Shown here: piece by piece, positions 34,068 through 42,415 of the stretch
Position numbering within the stretch: position 1 is the first letter of the stretch
Layout of the letters: every line of letters starts with the position of its first letter
DNA from: Burkholderiales bacterium C2
Lineage (GTDB): Bacteria; Pseudomonadota; Gammaproteobacteria; Burkholderiales; Burkholderiaceae_C
Direction of reading: 5' to 3'
DNA length: 64,000 nt
Assembly (NCBI GenBank): GCA_005503085.1
Contig: SCOI01000010.1
Span: 124,001-188,000, forward strand
Translations under genes and position numbers: made by a program
Notes under the pieces: model-generated
Seen by the model: only the letters and a program-made list of their open reading frames with translations
Told to the model about the DNA's origin: nothing
Databases searched by the model: none

Positions 34068-35705
34068 ATGAAGCGTCCCCATCTCGTTTTTGCGCTGGCC
34101 GCCCTGGCCCTCGCCAGCAGCGCCTTGGCCCAGGAAAAAACCCTGCGCATCGCAATGACCGCGGCCGACATCCCGCGCACGCTGGGCCAGCCCGACCAGG
34201 GCTTCGAGGGCAACCGCTTCACCGGCATCCCGATGTATGACGCGCTGACCCACTGGGACCTGTCCAAGGCCGATGCCGCCAGCGTGCTGATCCCGGGCCT
34301 GGCCACCAGCTGGACGGTCGACGCCAAGGACAAGACCAAGTGGGTGTTCAAGCTGCGCCCGGGCGTCAAGTTCCATGACGGCTCGGCCTTCAATGCCGAC
34401 GCGGTGGTCTGGAATGTCCGCAAGGTGCTGGACAAGGACGCACCGCATTTCGACGCCAGCCAGGTCGGCGTCACCGCCTCGCGCATGCCCACGCTGCGCA
34501 GCGCCCGCAAGATCGATGAGCTGACGGTCGAGCTGACGACCAGCGAGCCCGACTCCTTCCTGCCGCTGAACCTGACCAATCTCTTCATGGCCTCGCCCGC
34601 GCACTGGGAGGCCAAGCTGAAGGCCGTGCCGGCCGGCGTGACCGATGCCGCCGAGCGCAGCAAGCAGGCCTGGACCGCGTTTGCCGCCGACGCCTCGGGC
34701 TCCGGCCCCTTCAAGATGAGCCGCTTCGTCGCCCGCGAGCGCCTGGAGATGGTGGCGAACAAGGGCTACTGGGATGCCAAGCGCGTGCCCAAGATCGACA
34801 AGGTCGTGATGCTGCCTATGCCCGAGGCCAATGCGCGCACCGCCGCGCTGCTGTCGGGCCAGGTCGACTGGATCGAGGCACCCTCGCCCGACGCAATGGC
34901 CCAGATCACCCAGCGCGGCCACAAGATCTACAGCAATGCCCAGCCCCATGTCTGGCCCTGGCAGCTGTCCTTCGCGGAGGGCTCGCCCTGGCTGGACAAG
35001 CGCGTGCGCCAGGCCGCCAATCTCTGCGTCGACCGCGAGGGCCTGAAGACCTTTCTGGGCGGCATGATGGCCATCCCCAAGGGCACGGTGCCGCCGGGCC
35101 ATCCCTGGTGGGGCAATCCGAAGTTCGACATCAAGTACGACGTCAAGGCCGCCCAGGCGCTGATGGCGCAGGCAGGCTTCTCCGCCGCCAAGCCGGTCAA
35201 GGTCAAGGTGCAGATCTCGGCCTCGGGCTCGGGCCAGATGCAGCCGCTGCCGATGAACGAGTTCGTCCAGCAGTCGCTGAAGCAGTGCTACTTCGATGTC
35301 GACTTCGACGTGATCGAATGGAACACGCTGTTCACCAACTGGCGCAAGGGCGCCAAGGACCCCTCGGCCAATGGCGCGCACGCCACCAATGTCAGCTTCG
35401 CCGCGATGGACCCCTTCTTCGCGATGGTGCGTTTCTCCAGCACCAAGACCTTCCCACCGGTCTCCAACAACTGGGGCTATTACGGCAACGCCGAGGTCGA
35501 CAAGCTGATCGCCGACGCCCGCACCGCCTTTGACGACAAGGCCCGCGACGCCGCGCTAGCCAAGCTGCATGCCCGCATCGTCGAGGACGCCGCCTTTGTG
35601 TGGATCGCCCATGATGTCGGCCCGCGCGCGATGAGCGCCAAGGTCAAGGGCGTCGTGCAGCCGCGCAGCTGGTTCATCGACATCGCGCCGATGAGCATCG
35701 ACTGA
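34068..35705 (+). CDS. ABC transporter substrate-binding protein, peptide/opine type
   Basis: A 545-residue periplasmic binding protein of the SBP_bac_5 family (DppA/OppA/NikA-like). It has a signal peptide cleaved after ASSALA, then PMYDALTHWDLSK, LRPGVKFHDGSAFNADAVVWNV (a family signature) and LDKRVRQAANLCVDREGLKTFLGG. It lacks a lipobox, as expected for a soluble Gram-negative receptor. A GAGGAG-type ribosome site precedes it. It is followed by two permeases, two ATPases and an amidase in one run. The ligand is not evident; the flanking racemase and amidase point to a small amide or peptide. Confidence 0.93.
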   Translation: MKRPHLVFALAALALASSALAQEKTLRIAMTAADIPRTLGQPDQGFEGNRFTGIPMYDALTHWDLSKADAASVLIPGLATSWTVDAKDKTKWVFKLRPGVKFHDGSAFNADAVVWNVRKVLDKDAPHFDASQVGVTASRMPTLRSARKIDELTVELTTSEPDSFLPLNLTNLFMASPAHWEAKLKAVPAGVTDAAERSKQAWTAFAADASGSGPFKMSRFVARERLEMVANKGYWDAKRVPKIDKVVMLPMPEANARTAALLSGQVDWIEAPSPDAMAQITQRGHKIYSNAQPHVWPWQLSFAEGSPWLDKRVRQAANLCVDREGLKTFLGGMMAIPKGTVPPGHPWWGNPKFDIKYDVKAAQALMAQAGFSAAKPVKVKVQISASGSGQMQPLPMNEFVQQSLKQCYFDVDFDVIEWNTLFTNWRKGAKDPSANGAHATNVSFAAMDPFFAMVRFSSTKTFPPVSNNWGYYGNAEVDKLIADARTAFDDKARDAALAKLHARIVEDAAFVWIAHDVGPRAMSAKVKGVVQPRSWFIDIAPMSID

Positions 35706-35715
35706 GCGCCACGCG

Positions 35716-36669
35716 ATGCTGCTCTACCTGCTGCGGCGCATCGTCTACGCCCTGCCCATCATGGCGGGCGTGGCCCTGGTGTGCTTCATGCTCGTGCATC
35801 TGTCGCCCGGCGATCCGCTGGTGTCCATCCTGCCGCCGGACGCCTCGGCCGATCTGCAGGAACAGCTGCGCGAGCTCTACGGCTTCAACCGCAGCTATCC
35901 CGAGCAGTTCTTTGCCTGGGTCTGGCGGGCGCTGCAGGGCGATCTGGGCACCAGCATCGCCAGCGGCCGGCCGGTGGCCGCCGAGGTGATCAAGGCGGTC
36001 GGCAACACGTTGCGGCTGGCGGTGCTGGCGACGCTGATCGGCTTCGTCCTCGGCGCCTTCTTCGGCTTCGTCGCCGGCTACTTCCGCGGCAGCTGGCTGG
36101 ACCGGCTGGCCTCGATGCTCAGCGTGCTGGGCGTCAGCGTGCCGCACTACTGGCTGGGCATGGTGATGGTGATCGTGTTCGCCGCCACCTTGAACTGGCT
36201 GCCCGCCACCGGTGCCGGCCCCGACGGCTCGGGCACCTGGGCCTGGGACTGGGCCCACTTCCAGTACATGCTGCTGCCGGCGCTGACGATGTCGGTAATC
36301 CCGATGGGCATCATCGCCCGCACGGTACGGGCCCTGGTGGCCGACATCCTGTCGCAGGAGTTCGTCGTCGGCCTGCGCGCCAAGGGCCTGACCGACCTGG
36401 GCATCTTCCGCCACGTGGTCAAGAACGCTGCGCCGACCGCGCTGGCCGTGATGGGCCTGCAGCTGGGCTATCTGCTGGGCGGCTCCATCCTGATCGAGAC
36501 GGTGTTCTCCTGGCCCGGCACCGGCTTCCTCTTGAACTCGGCCATCTTCCAGCGCGACCTGCCGCTGCTGCAGGGCACCATCCTGGTGCTGGCGCTGTTC
36601 TTCGTGCTGCTCAATCTGGTGGTCGATGTCATGCAGACGATGCTCGACCCCCGCATCGCGAGATCCTGA
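35716..36669 (+). CDS. ABC transporter permease, DppB/OppB-like
   Basis: A 317-residue inner-membrane permease with six helices. The N-terminus MLLYLLRRIVYALPIMAGVALVCFMLVHLSPGDP is the standard start of the BPD_transp_1 family B-type subunit, and the EAA loop (VVGLRAKGLTDLGIFRHVVKNA) that docks the ATPases is clear. It begins 10 nt after the binding protein and pairs with the C-type permease 1 nt after its stop. Confidence 0.94.
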   Translation: MLLYLLRRIVYALPIMAGVALVCFMLVHLSPGDPLVSILPPDASADLQEQLRELYGFNRSYPEQFFAWVWRALQGDLGTSIASGRPVAAEVIKAVGNTLRLAVLATLIGFVLGAFFGFVAGYFRGSWLDRLASMLSVLGVSVPHYWLGMVMVIVFAATLNWLPATGAGPDGSGTWAWDWAHFQYMLLPALTMSVIPMGIIARTVRALVADILSQEFVVGLRAKGLTDLGIFRHVVKNAAPTALAVMGLQLGYLLGGSILIETVFSWPGTGFLLNSAIFQRDLPLLQGTILVLALFFVLLNLVVDVMQTMLDPRIARS

Positions 36670-36670
36670 C

Positions 36671-37558
36671 ATGGCAGCCGTGATGACTAGCCCTCTCGCT
36701 GCGCCCGCGCCGCTGCGCTCGCCCGGCTACTGGCAGGGCGTGCTCGCGCGCCTGCTGCGCGACCCGGTGGCCGTCGGTGCCGGCCTGGTCGTGCTGGCGC
36801 TGCTGGCGCTGGCGGTCTTCGGCCCCTGGCTGGCGCCTGCCGATCCCTATGCCGCCTCAATGATGAAGCGCCTGAAGCCCATTGGCACCGAGGGCCTGCC
36901 GCTGGGCAGCGACGAGCTGGGCCGCGACATGCTGTCGCGCCTGATCGTCGGCGCCCGGCTGTCGCTGTTCATGGGCCTGACGCCGGTGCTGTTCGCCTTT
37001 GTGATCGGCACCGTGATCGGCATCGTCGCCGGCTATGCGGGCGGGCTGACCAACACGTTGATCATGCGCACGGTCGATGTGTTCTACGCCTTCCCCTCGG
37101 TGTTGCTGGCGATCGCGCTGTCCGGCGCCCTGGGCGCCGGCATCACCAACTCGCTGATCTCACTGACCATCGTCTTCATCCCGCAGATCGTGCGGGTGGC
37201 CGAGAGCGTCACCACCCAGGTGCGTGGGCGCGACTATGTGGAGGCGGCGCGCGCCTCCGGCGCCGGCGCCTTCACCATCGTGCGCGTTCATGTGCTGGGC
37301 AATGTGCTGTCGCCGATCTTCGTCTACGCCACTGGCCTGATCGCGGTCTCGATGATCCTGGCCTCCGGTCTGTCCTTCCTGGGCCTGGGCGTGAAGCCGC
37401 CCGAGCCCGAGTGGGGCCTGATGCTGAACACCTTGCGCACTGCCATCTATGTCCAGCCCTGGATCGCCGCCCTGCCCGGCGTGATGATCTTCATCACATC
37501 CATCGCCTTCAACCTGCTGTCCGACGGCTTGCGCAGCGCGATGGAGATCAAGCAATGA
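36671..37558 (+). CDS. ABC transporter permease, DppC/OppC-like
   Basis: A 295-residue permease with an N-terminal OppC_N-type segment (VGAGLVVLALLALAVFGPWLAP) and the BPD_transp_1 domain. Characteristic stretches include LPLGSDELGRDMLSRLIVGARLSL and the EAA loop VEAARASGAGAFTIVRVHVLGN. Start ATG 36671 lies 1 nt after the upstream stop, so translation is coupled; a longer in-frame start inside the previous gene is less likely. It is followed by a 73-nt gap with small hairpins before the ATPase genes. Confidence 0.94.
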   Translation: MAAVMTSPLAAPAPLRSPGYWQGVLARLLRDPVAVGAGLVVLALLALAVFGPWLAPADPYAASMMKRLKPIGTEGLPLGSDELGRDMLSRLIVGARLSLFMGLTPVLFAFVIGTVIGIVAGYAGGLTNTLIMRTVDVFYAFPSVLLAIALSGALGAGITNSLISLTIVFIPQIVRVAESVTTQVRGRDYVEAARASGAGAFTIVRVHVLGNVLSPIFVYATGLIAVSMILASGLSFLGLGVKPPEPEWGLMLNTLRTAIYVQPWIAALPGVMIFITSIAFNLLSDGLRSAMEIKQ

Positions 37559-37591
37559 GCCCACTGAACGGCCGCCCGGAAGTGGGCTCGC

Positions 37592-37620
37592 TCCCGCTTG
37601 GCGGGACGGCGCAGAGCGCC
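37592..37620. repeat. Two tandem mini-hairpins inside the ABC operon
   Basis: TCCCGC-TTG-GCGGGA (37592-37606) and GGCGC-AGA-GCGCC (37608-37620) are two perfect short stems separated by one base, 11 nt before the ATPase ATG. The form resembles REP-like dispersed elements of related genomes. In an operon it could tune downstream expression. Confidence 0.5.
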
Positions 37621-37631
37621 GGGGTGCCTCT

Positions 37632-38678
37632 ATGAGTGCGGTACTAGAAGAGCTTTTCTCCCCGCTTGAAGATGTCGGCGGCCCGGCCCAGCCGCTGTTG
37701 ACGATCAAGGGACTGAGCAAGCACTTCCCGCTGAAAAAGGATCCGCTGGGCCGCGGCGGCGGCGTGGTTCGTGCGGTCGACGGCGTCGACTTCAGCGTGC
37801 TCAAGGGCGAGACCTTGGGCGTGGTCGGCGAATCGGGCTGCGGCAAAAGCACGACCGCACGCTTGCTGATGCAGCTGATCAACCCGAGCGCCGGCGAGGT
37901 GGTCTTCGACGGCCGCAGCGTCGGCAGCCGTGCGTTGCCGCTGAAGGAATTCCGCCGCCAGGTGCAGATGGTGTTCCAGGACAGCTATGCCTCGCTGAAC
38001 CCGCGCCTGACCATCGAGGATTCGATCGCCTTCGCGCCCCAGGTGCACGGCGTGCCCAAGCGCGAGGCGCGTGCGCGCTCGCATGACCTGCTGGCCCGCG
38101 TCGGCCTGGAGCCGGCCCGCTTCGCCGGCCGCTATCCGCATGAGCTGTCCGGCGGCCAGCGCCAGCGCGTCAATATCGCGCGTGCGCTGGCCCTGCAGCC
38201 GCGCCTGGTGATACTGGACGAGGCCGTCTCGGCGCTGGACAAATCGGTCGAGGCCCAGGTGCTGAACCTGCTGCTGGACCTGAAGGCCGAGTTCGGCCTG
38301 ACCTATGTCTTCATCAGCCACGACCTGGGCGTCGTGCGCTTCATCAGCGACAGGGTGATGGTGATGTACCTGGGCCAGGTGGCCGAGATCGGGCCGTCCG
38401 AGTCCTTGTTCGAGGCACCGGCCCATCCCTACACCAAAGCCCTGCTGTCCTCGATGCCGGCGATGGACCCGGACATGCGCACCGAAGAGGCGCCGCTGGC
38501 CGGCGACCCGCCCAACCCGATCAACCCGCCCAGCGGCTGCCGCTTTCATCCGCGCTGCGCCCAGGCCGCGCCCATCTGTTCCCAGCGTGTGCCCTTGCCC
38601 ACGGCCGCCGGCACCGACCACATCGTCGCCTGCCTGATGCACGAGCGCGGCAGCGGCCATCCGGAGGCCGCCGCATGA
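37632..38678 (+). CDS. ABC transporter ATP-binding protein, DppF/OppF-like
   Basis: A 348-residue ATPase. Walker A is GESGCGKST, the Q-loop lies in VQMVFQDSYASLNPRLTI, the ABC signature is LSGGQRQRVNIARAL and Walker B is LVILDEAVSALD. The C-terminal oligopeptide extension has CRFHPRCAQAAPIC, the Cys-containing motif typical of these subunits. ATG 37632 has a weak ribosome site and follows a hairpin pair. Its stop overlaps the start of the second ATPase by 4 nt (ATGA). In most dpp-type operons the D subunit precedes F; here the order looks swapped. Confidence 0.94.
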   Translation: MSAVLEELFSPLEDVGGPAQPLLTIKGLSKHFPLKKDPLGRGGGVVRAVDGVDFSVLKGETLGVVGESGCGKSTTARLLMQLINPSAGEVVFDGRSVGSRALPLKEFRRQVQMVFQDSYASLNPRLTIEDSIAFAPQVHGVPKREARARSHDLLARVGLEPARFAGRYPHELSGGQRQRVNIARALALQPRLVILDEAVSALDKSVEAQVLNLLLDLKAEFGLTYVFISHDLGVVRFISDRVMVMYLGQVAEIGPSESLFEAPAHPYTKALLSSMPAMDPDMRTEEAPLAGDPPNPINPPSGCRFHPRCAQAAPICSQRVPLPTAAGTDHIVACLMHERGSGHPEAAA

Positions 38679-39691
38679 AGGCAGGCAAGCAAGAGCCTAT
38701 GGTGCTGCTGAAGAACCTCAGCGTCACCTTCACCGGTGGCAAGAAGCCGGTGAAAGCGGTCAGCGGCGTCAGCCTGGAGCTGCAGCGCGGCGAGGTTCTC
38801 GCGCTGATCGGCGAGTCGGGCTCGGGCAAGAGCGTCACGATGCGCAGCCTGCTGCGTCTGCACCCCGAGAAGCGCAGCCGCATCGAGGGCCAGATGCAGG
38901 TCGGCGGGCGCGATGTGTTGGCGATGTCGGCGCGCGAGCTGGCCGACTACCGGGGCAAGGTCGCCTCGATGATCTTCCAGGAGCCGCTGCTCGCGCTGGA
39001 CCCGGTCTACACGGTGGGCGCGCAGATCAAGGAGGCGATCCGCCGCCATGAAAGCGGTGTCGGCGAGGCCGAGGCCCAGGCCCGCGCGCTGGCACTGTTC
39101 GAGCGAGTGCGCATCCCCAGCCCCGAGCGCCGTCTGGACGCTTACGCGCACGAGATGTCCGGCGGCATGCGCCAACGCGCGATGATCGCGTTGGCGCTGG
39201 CTTGCCGGCCCCAGCTGCTGCTGGCCGACGAGCCGACCACGGCGCTGGACGCCACGGTACAGATCCAGGTGTTGCTGCTGCTGCGCGAGCTGCAGCGCGA
39301 GCTGGGCCTGTCGGTGCTCTTCGTCACCCACGATATCGGCGCGGCGGTCGAAGTGGCGGACCGCATCGCGGTGATGTATGCCGGCCGCATCGTCGAGGAA
39401 GGCACGGTGCGCGAGATCATGCGTGCGCCGCGCCATCCTTACACGCTGGCGCTGCTGAAGAGCCGTGCGCATGGTGCGCTGGCCCGTGTTGGCAATGACC
39501 GCGCAAGACTTGACACCATCGCCGGCAGCCCGCCAGACTTGGCGAATCTGCCGCCCGGCTGCGCCTTCGCCGACCGCTGCGCTCGTGCCAACGAGACCTG
39601 CCGGCGCCTGCAACCCGAGCCGGTGGTGTTCTCGGTCGGCCATCTGGCCCGCTGCCACCATATCGAAACCGCCACCACCGCGCTCGCCTGA
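38675..39691 (+). CDS. ABC transporter ATP-binding protein, DppD/OppD-like
   Basis: A 338-residue ATPase. Walker A is GESGSGKSV, the Q-loop is in [18 protein letters not shown], the signature is [15 protein letters not shown] and Walker B is [11 protein letters not shown]. The SGG-MRQR form and [11 protein letters not shown] are typical of the D-type subunit. The C-terminal extension ends with [14 protein letters not shown]. It overlaps its neighbours on both sides (ATGA upstream, TGATG to the amidase), so production of both ATPases and the amidase is tightly coupled. Confidence 0.94.
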   Translation: MKAGKQEPMVLLKNLSVTFTGGKKPVKAVSGVSLELQRGEVLALIGESGSGKSVTMRSLLRLHPEKRSRIEGQMQVGGRDVLAMSARELADYRGKVASMIFQEPLLALDPVYTVGAQIKEAIRRHESGVGEAEAQARALALFERVRIPSPERRLDAYAHEMSGGMRQRAMIALALACRPQLLLADEPTTALDATVQIQVLLLLRELQRELGLSVLFVTHDIGAAVEVADRIAVMYAGRIVEEGTVREIMRAPRHPYTLALLKSRAHGALARVGNDRARLDTIAGSPPDLANLPPGCAFADRCARANETCRRLQPEPVVFSVGHLARCHHIETATTALA

Positions 39692-40878
39692 TGACGACTG
39701 TTCACGACCCGGCCCACGCTTTCGTCCCCTACCCCGACGCCCCCGTTCCCCATGCCGCCACCGGCCCCTTGGCCGGCCTTACGTTCGCGGTCAAGGATCT
39801 GTTCGATGTGGCCGGCTACCCGACCGGCGGCGGCAACCCCATCGTGCTGGCCCGCTCCGGTATCAAGAGCCGCACCGCGCCCACCGTTCAAAAGCTGCTG
39901 GACGCCGGCGCCCGCTTCGTCGGCAAGACCGTCACCGACGAGCTGGCCTTCTCGATGAACGGCAACAACGCCCATTTCGGCGCACCGATCAACGGCGCGG
40001 CGCCCGAGCGCATCAGCGGCGGCTCCTCCTCGGGCTCGGCCTCGGCCGTGTCCAACGGCCTGTGCGATTTCGCGCTGGGCACCGACACCGGCGGCTCGGT
40101 GCGCGCGCCGGCCAGCCATTGCGGCCTCTACGGCCTGCGCCCCAGCCATGGCCGCATCAGCCTCGAAGGCGCGCTGGACCTGGCGCCCAGCCTCGACACC
40201 TGCGGCTTCTTCGCCCGCGACGCGGCCGTGATGAGCCGGGTCGCCGATGTGCTGCTGGGGCCTGATAGTGACATGCAGCTGTCCCCCACACCAACGCGCC
40301 TGCTGTGGCCGCATGAGCTCTGGGGCCTGCTGTCCACCGAGGTGGCCGAGGCCACCGCCGGCGCCTCGGCCCAGGTCCAGGCCCGGCTGGGCGAGGCCGC
40401 GCCGGTGGCCGTGGTGCTGGACAGCCTGGAGACCATGTACTGGCAGTTCCGCTACATCCAGGGCCGCGAGGCCTGGCTGACCGACGGCCCGCTGATCGAG
40501 CGCTATGCGCCGCCGCTGGGCCCGGGCGTGGCCGAGCGCTTTGCCTGGTCTCGCCAAGTGAGCGATGCCCAGGTCGCCGGCGCCCGCGCCTTCCGCGACG
40601 CCTTCCGTGCCCACATGGCCGCCCTGCTGGGCAGCGACGGCGTGCTGCTGATGCCGACCATGCCGGACATCGCACCGCTGCGCAACGCCGCCGAGAGCAC
40701 GCTGGAGGACTACCGCAACCGCAGCATCCAGATGCTGTGCATCGCCGGCCTGTCGGGCTTCCCGCAGCTGAGCCTGCCCCTGCTCAAGCGCGACGGCGCG
40801 CCGCTGGGGCTGTCGCTGCTCGGCCCGCCGGGCAGTGATCGAGGACTTGTTGCGTTGGCGGAGAAGTTGGCTGAGTAG
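39691..40878 (+). CDS. Amidase (amidase signature family)
   Basis: A 395-residue amidase-signature enzyme with the Ser-cisSer-Lys triad: K35 in TFAVKDLFDVAG, the GGSSSGSA block (about 111-118) and nucleophile S136 in GTDTGGSVRAP. Family members hydrolyse carboxamides, including amino acid amides, carbamoyl compounds and indoleacetamide. No signal peptide is present, so it acts in the cytoplasm. It starts by TGATG overlap with the importer ATPase gene, strong evidence that it processes the imported solute. The exact substrate cannot be read from sequence. Confidence 0.92.
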   Translation: MTTVHDPAHAFVPYPDAPVPHAATGPLAGLTFAVKDLFDVAGYPTGGGNPIVLARSGIKSRTAPTVQKLLDAGARFVGKTVTDELAFSMNGNNAHFGAPINGAAPERISGGSSSGSASAVSNGLCDFALGTDTGGSVRAPASHCGLYGLRPSHGRISLEGALDLAPSLDTCGFFARDAAVMSRVADVLLGPDSDMQLSPTPTRLLWPHELWGLLSTEVAEATAGASAQVQARLGEAAPVAVVLDSLETMYWQFRYIQGREAWLTDGPLIERYAPPLGPGVAERFAWSRQVSDAQVAGARAFRDAFRAHMAALLGSDGVLLMPTMPDIAPLRNAAESTLEDYRNRSIQMLCIAGLSGFPQLSLPLLKRDGAPLGLSLLGPPGSDRGLVALAEKLAE

Positions 40879-40992
40879 CTGCGCGGAAGCGGCGGCTCAG
40901 CGCATGACGGTGATGGCAATGGAAGCGACACATCAAGGCCAGCCCCGAGGTCATGCCGCACAATTCAACTCCAATCTCTCAGTTGAATTGCT

Positions 40993-41268
40993 ATGAAGCT
41001 TTGGCGCGGCCAGCCCGATCATGACCATTGGCGCAAGCCTACTACCCTGAAGGAGCGTGCTTACTTCTTGTGGGGCATGAGTGCGGTTGCTTTGGCCATG
41101 GGCTTGTCCAGTCTTGACAGTCCCAACAGCCCGCCCTTCACCGGCAAGTGGAGCTGGGTATACGCGTGGGCCTATGCAACGTTTGGTTCGACAGGTCCCG
41201 GCATCGCATGGCTGGGCTTGGCCGCCTTACTTGCGGTAGGCGGTACGTTCGCATGGTTGCGCAAATGA
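40993..41268 (+). CDS. Small two-helix membrane protein, hypothetical
   Basis: A 91-residue protein of unknown function with two likely transmembrane helices (about 25-40, YFLWGMSAVALAMGLSSL, and about 70-88, GIAWLGLAALLAVGGTFAWL). It has a charged N-terminus (KLWRGQPDHDHW) and a Trp/Tyr-rich loop (WSWVYAWAYATFGSTG). Codon use is visibly less GC-rich than in flanking genes, with several ttg, gct and act codons, hinting at later acquisition. It lies alone between the amidase and patatin genes. No clear ribosome site is present. Confidence 0.65.
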   Translation: MKLWRGQPDHDHWRKPTTLKERAYFLWGMSAVALAMGLSSLDSPNSPPFTGKWSWVYAWAYATFGSTGPGIAWLGLAALLAVGGTFAWLRK

Positions 41269-41320
41269 CCCTGGCGACCTTGGCACAAGACAAGGCGATC
41301 TCGGCGGCTATCCTCACCCC

Positions 41321-42415
41321 ATGAGCAAACCGGCAAGCGCAGCAAGCATCCCCCGCCCTCCCGGCCAGCTTGTCTTGGTCCTGCAAGGCGGCGGTGCTTT
41401 AGGTGCCTATCAGCTGGGCGTTTACGAGGCCTTGCATGAGGCCGGGCTGGAGCCCGACTGGGTGGTGGGCACCTCGATAGGCGCGATCAACGGCGCGCTG
41501 ATCGCCGGCAATGCGCCCGAGCTGCGGCTGCAGCGTCTGTGCGAGTTCTGGGACCTGGTCGGCCAGCCGGCGCCCTGGGGGCCGGCCTGGAACAATCTGG
41601 CGACCGTAAGCCGGGGCATCCCGGGCTTCTTCGAGCCCGGCCCCGGCAGCCTTTACGGCCCGCAGACCCGGCTCGGGCTGGAGCGCGCCGCCTACTACAG
41701 CACCTCGCCGCTGCAGCAGACCCTGGCCCGGCTGCTGGACTTCGAGCGCCTGCAGCACGCCGCGCCGACCCGGCTGACGGTGGGCTGCGTCAGCGCCCGC
41801 AGCGGCCAGATGCATTATTTCGACAGCCGCGACCAGGCGCTGGATGCCCGCCACATCATGGCCTCCGGCGCGCTGCCACCGGCCTTCCCGGCGGTGCGCA
41901 TCGATGACGATGAGCCCTTCTGGGACGGTGGCATCTACTCGAACACGCCGCTGGAATGCGTGCTCGACGACAACCCGCGGCGCGATTCGACGATCTTCTC
42001 CATCCACCTCTGGAATCCCGAAGGTCCCGAGCCCGAGAGCATCTGGGAGGTCGGCAACCGCCAGAAGGACATCCAGTACGCCAGCCGCATCGACGCGGCG
42101 CTGGCCCGCCAGCAGCAGATCCACCACCTGCGCCACATCATCCGCGAGCTGGGCCGCCAGCTGCCCGCCGAGCAGCGCCGCAGCCCCGCCGTGCGCGAGC
42201 TGACGGCCTGGGGCTGCGGCACGCAGATGCATGTGCTGCGCCTGCTGGCGCCACGCCTGGCCGGCGAGGACCAGACCAAGGACATGGACTTCAGCCGCGC
42301 CAGCATCGAGGCGCGCCGCGCGGCCGGCCTGGCCGATACCCGCGCCGCCATCACGGCCCGGCCCTGGACCGCAGCGGTCGATCCGACCGAGGGCGTGCAT
42401 GTGCATGATTGCTGA
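41321..42415 (+). CDS. Patatin-like phospholipase with DUF3734 tail
   Basis: A 364-residue serine lipase-like protein. The oxyanion-hole motif is LQGGGALGAYQLGVYEAL, the nucleophile elbow is GTSIG (S52) and the catalytic Asp is D202 in WDGGIYSNTPL, the complete Ser-Asp dyad of patatins. The C-terminal third (DIQYASRIDAALARQQQIHHLRHIIRELG) matches the DUF3734 extension of bacterial patatins. No signal peptide is visible. Likely role: phospholipid or storage-lipid hydrolysis in the cytoplasm or at the membrane. The L,D-transpeptidase gene starts inside its last codons. Confidence 0.92.
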   Translation: MSKPASAASIPRPPGQLVLVLQGGGALGAYQLGVYEALHEAGLEPDWVVGTSIGAINGALIAGNAPELRLQRLCEFWDLVGQPAPWGPAWNNLATVSRGIPGFFEPGPGSLYGPQTRLGLERAAYYSTSPLQQTLARLLDFERLQHAAPTRLTVGCVSARSGQMHYFDSRDQALDARHIMASGALPPAFPAVRIDDDEPFWDGGIYSNTPLECVLDDNPRRDSTIFSIHLWNPEGPEPESIWEVGNRQKDIQYASRIDAALARQQQIHHLRHIIRELGRQLPAEQRRSPAVRELTAWGCGTQMHVLRLLAPRLAGEDQTKDMDFSRASIEARRAAGLADTRAAITARPWTAAVDPTEGVHVHDC

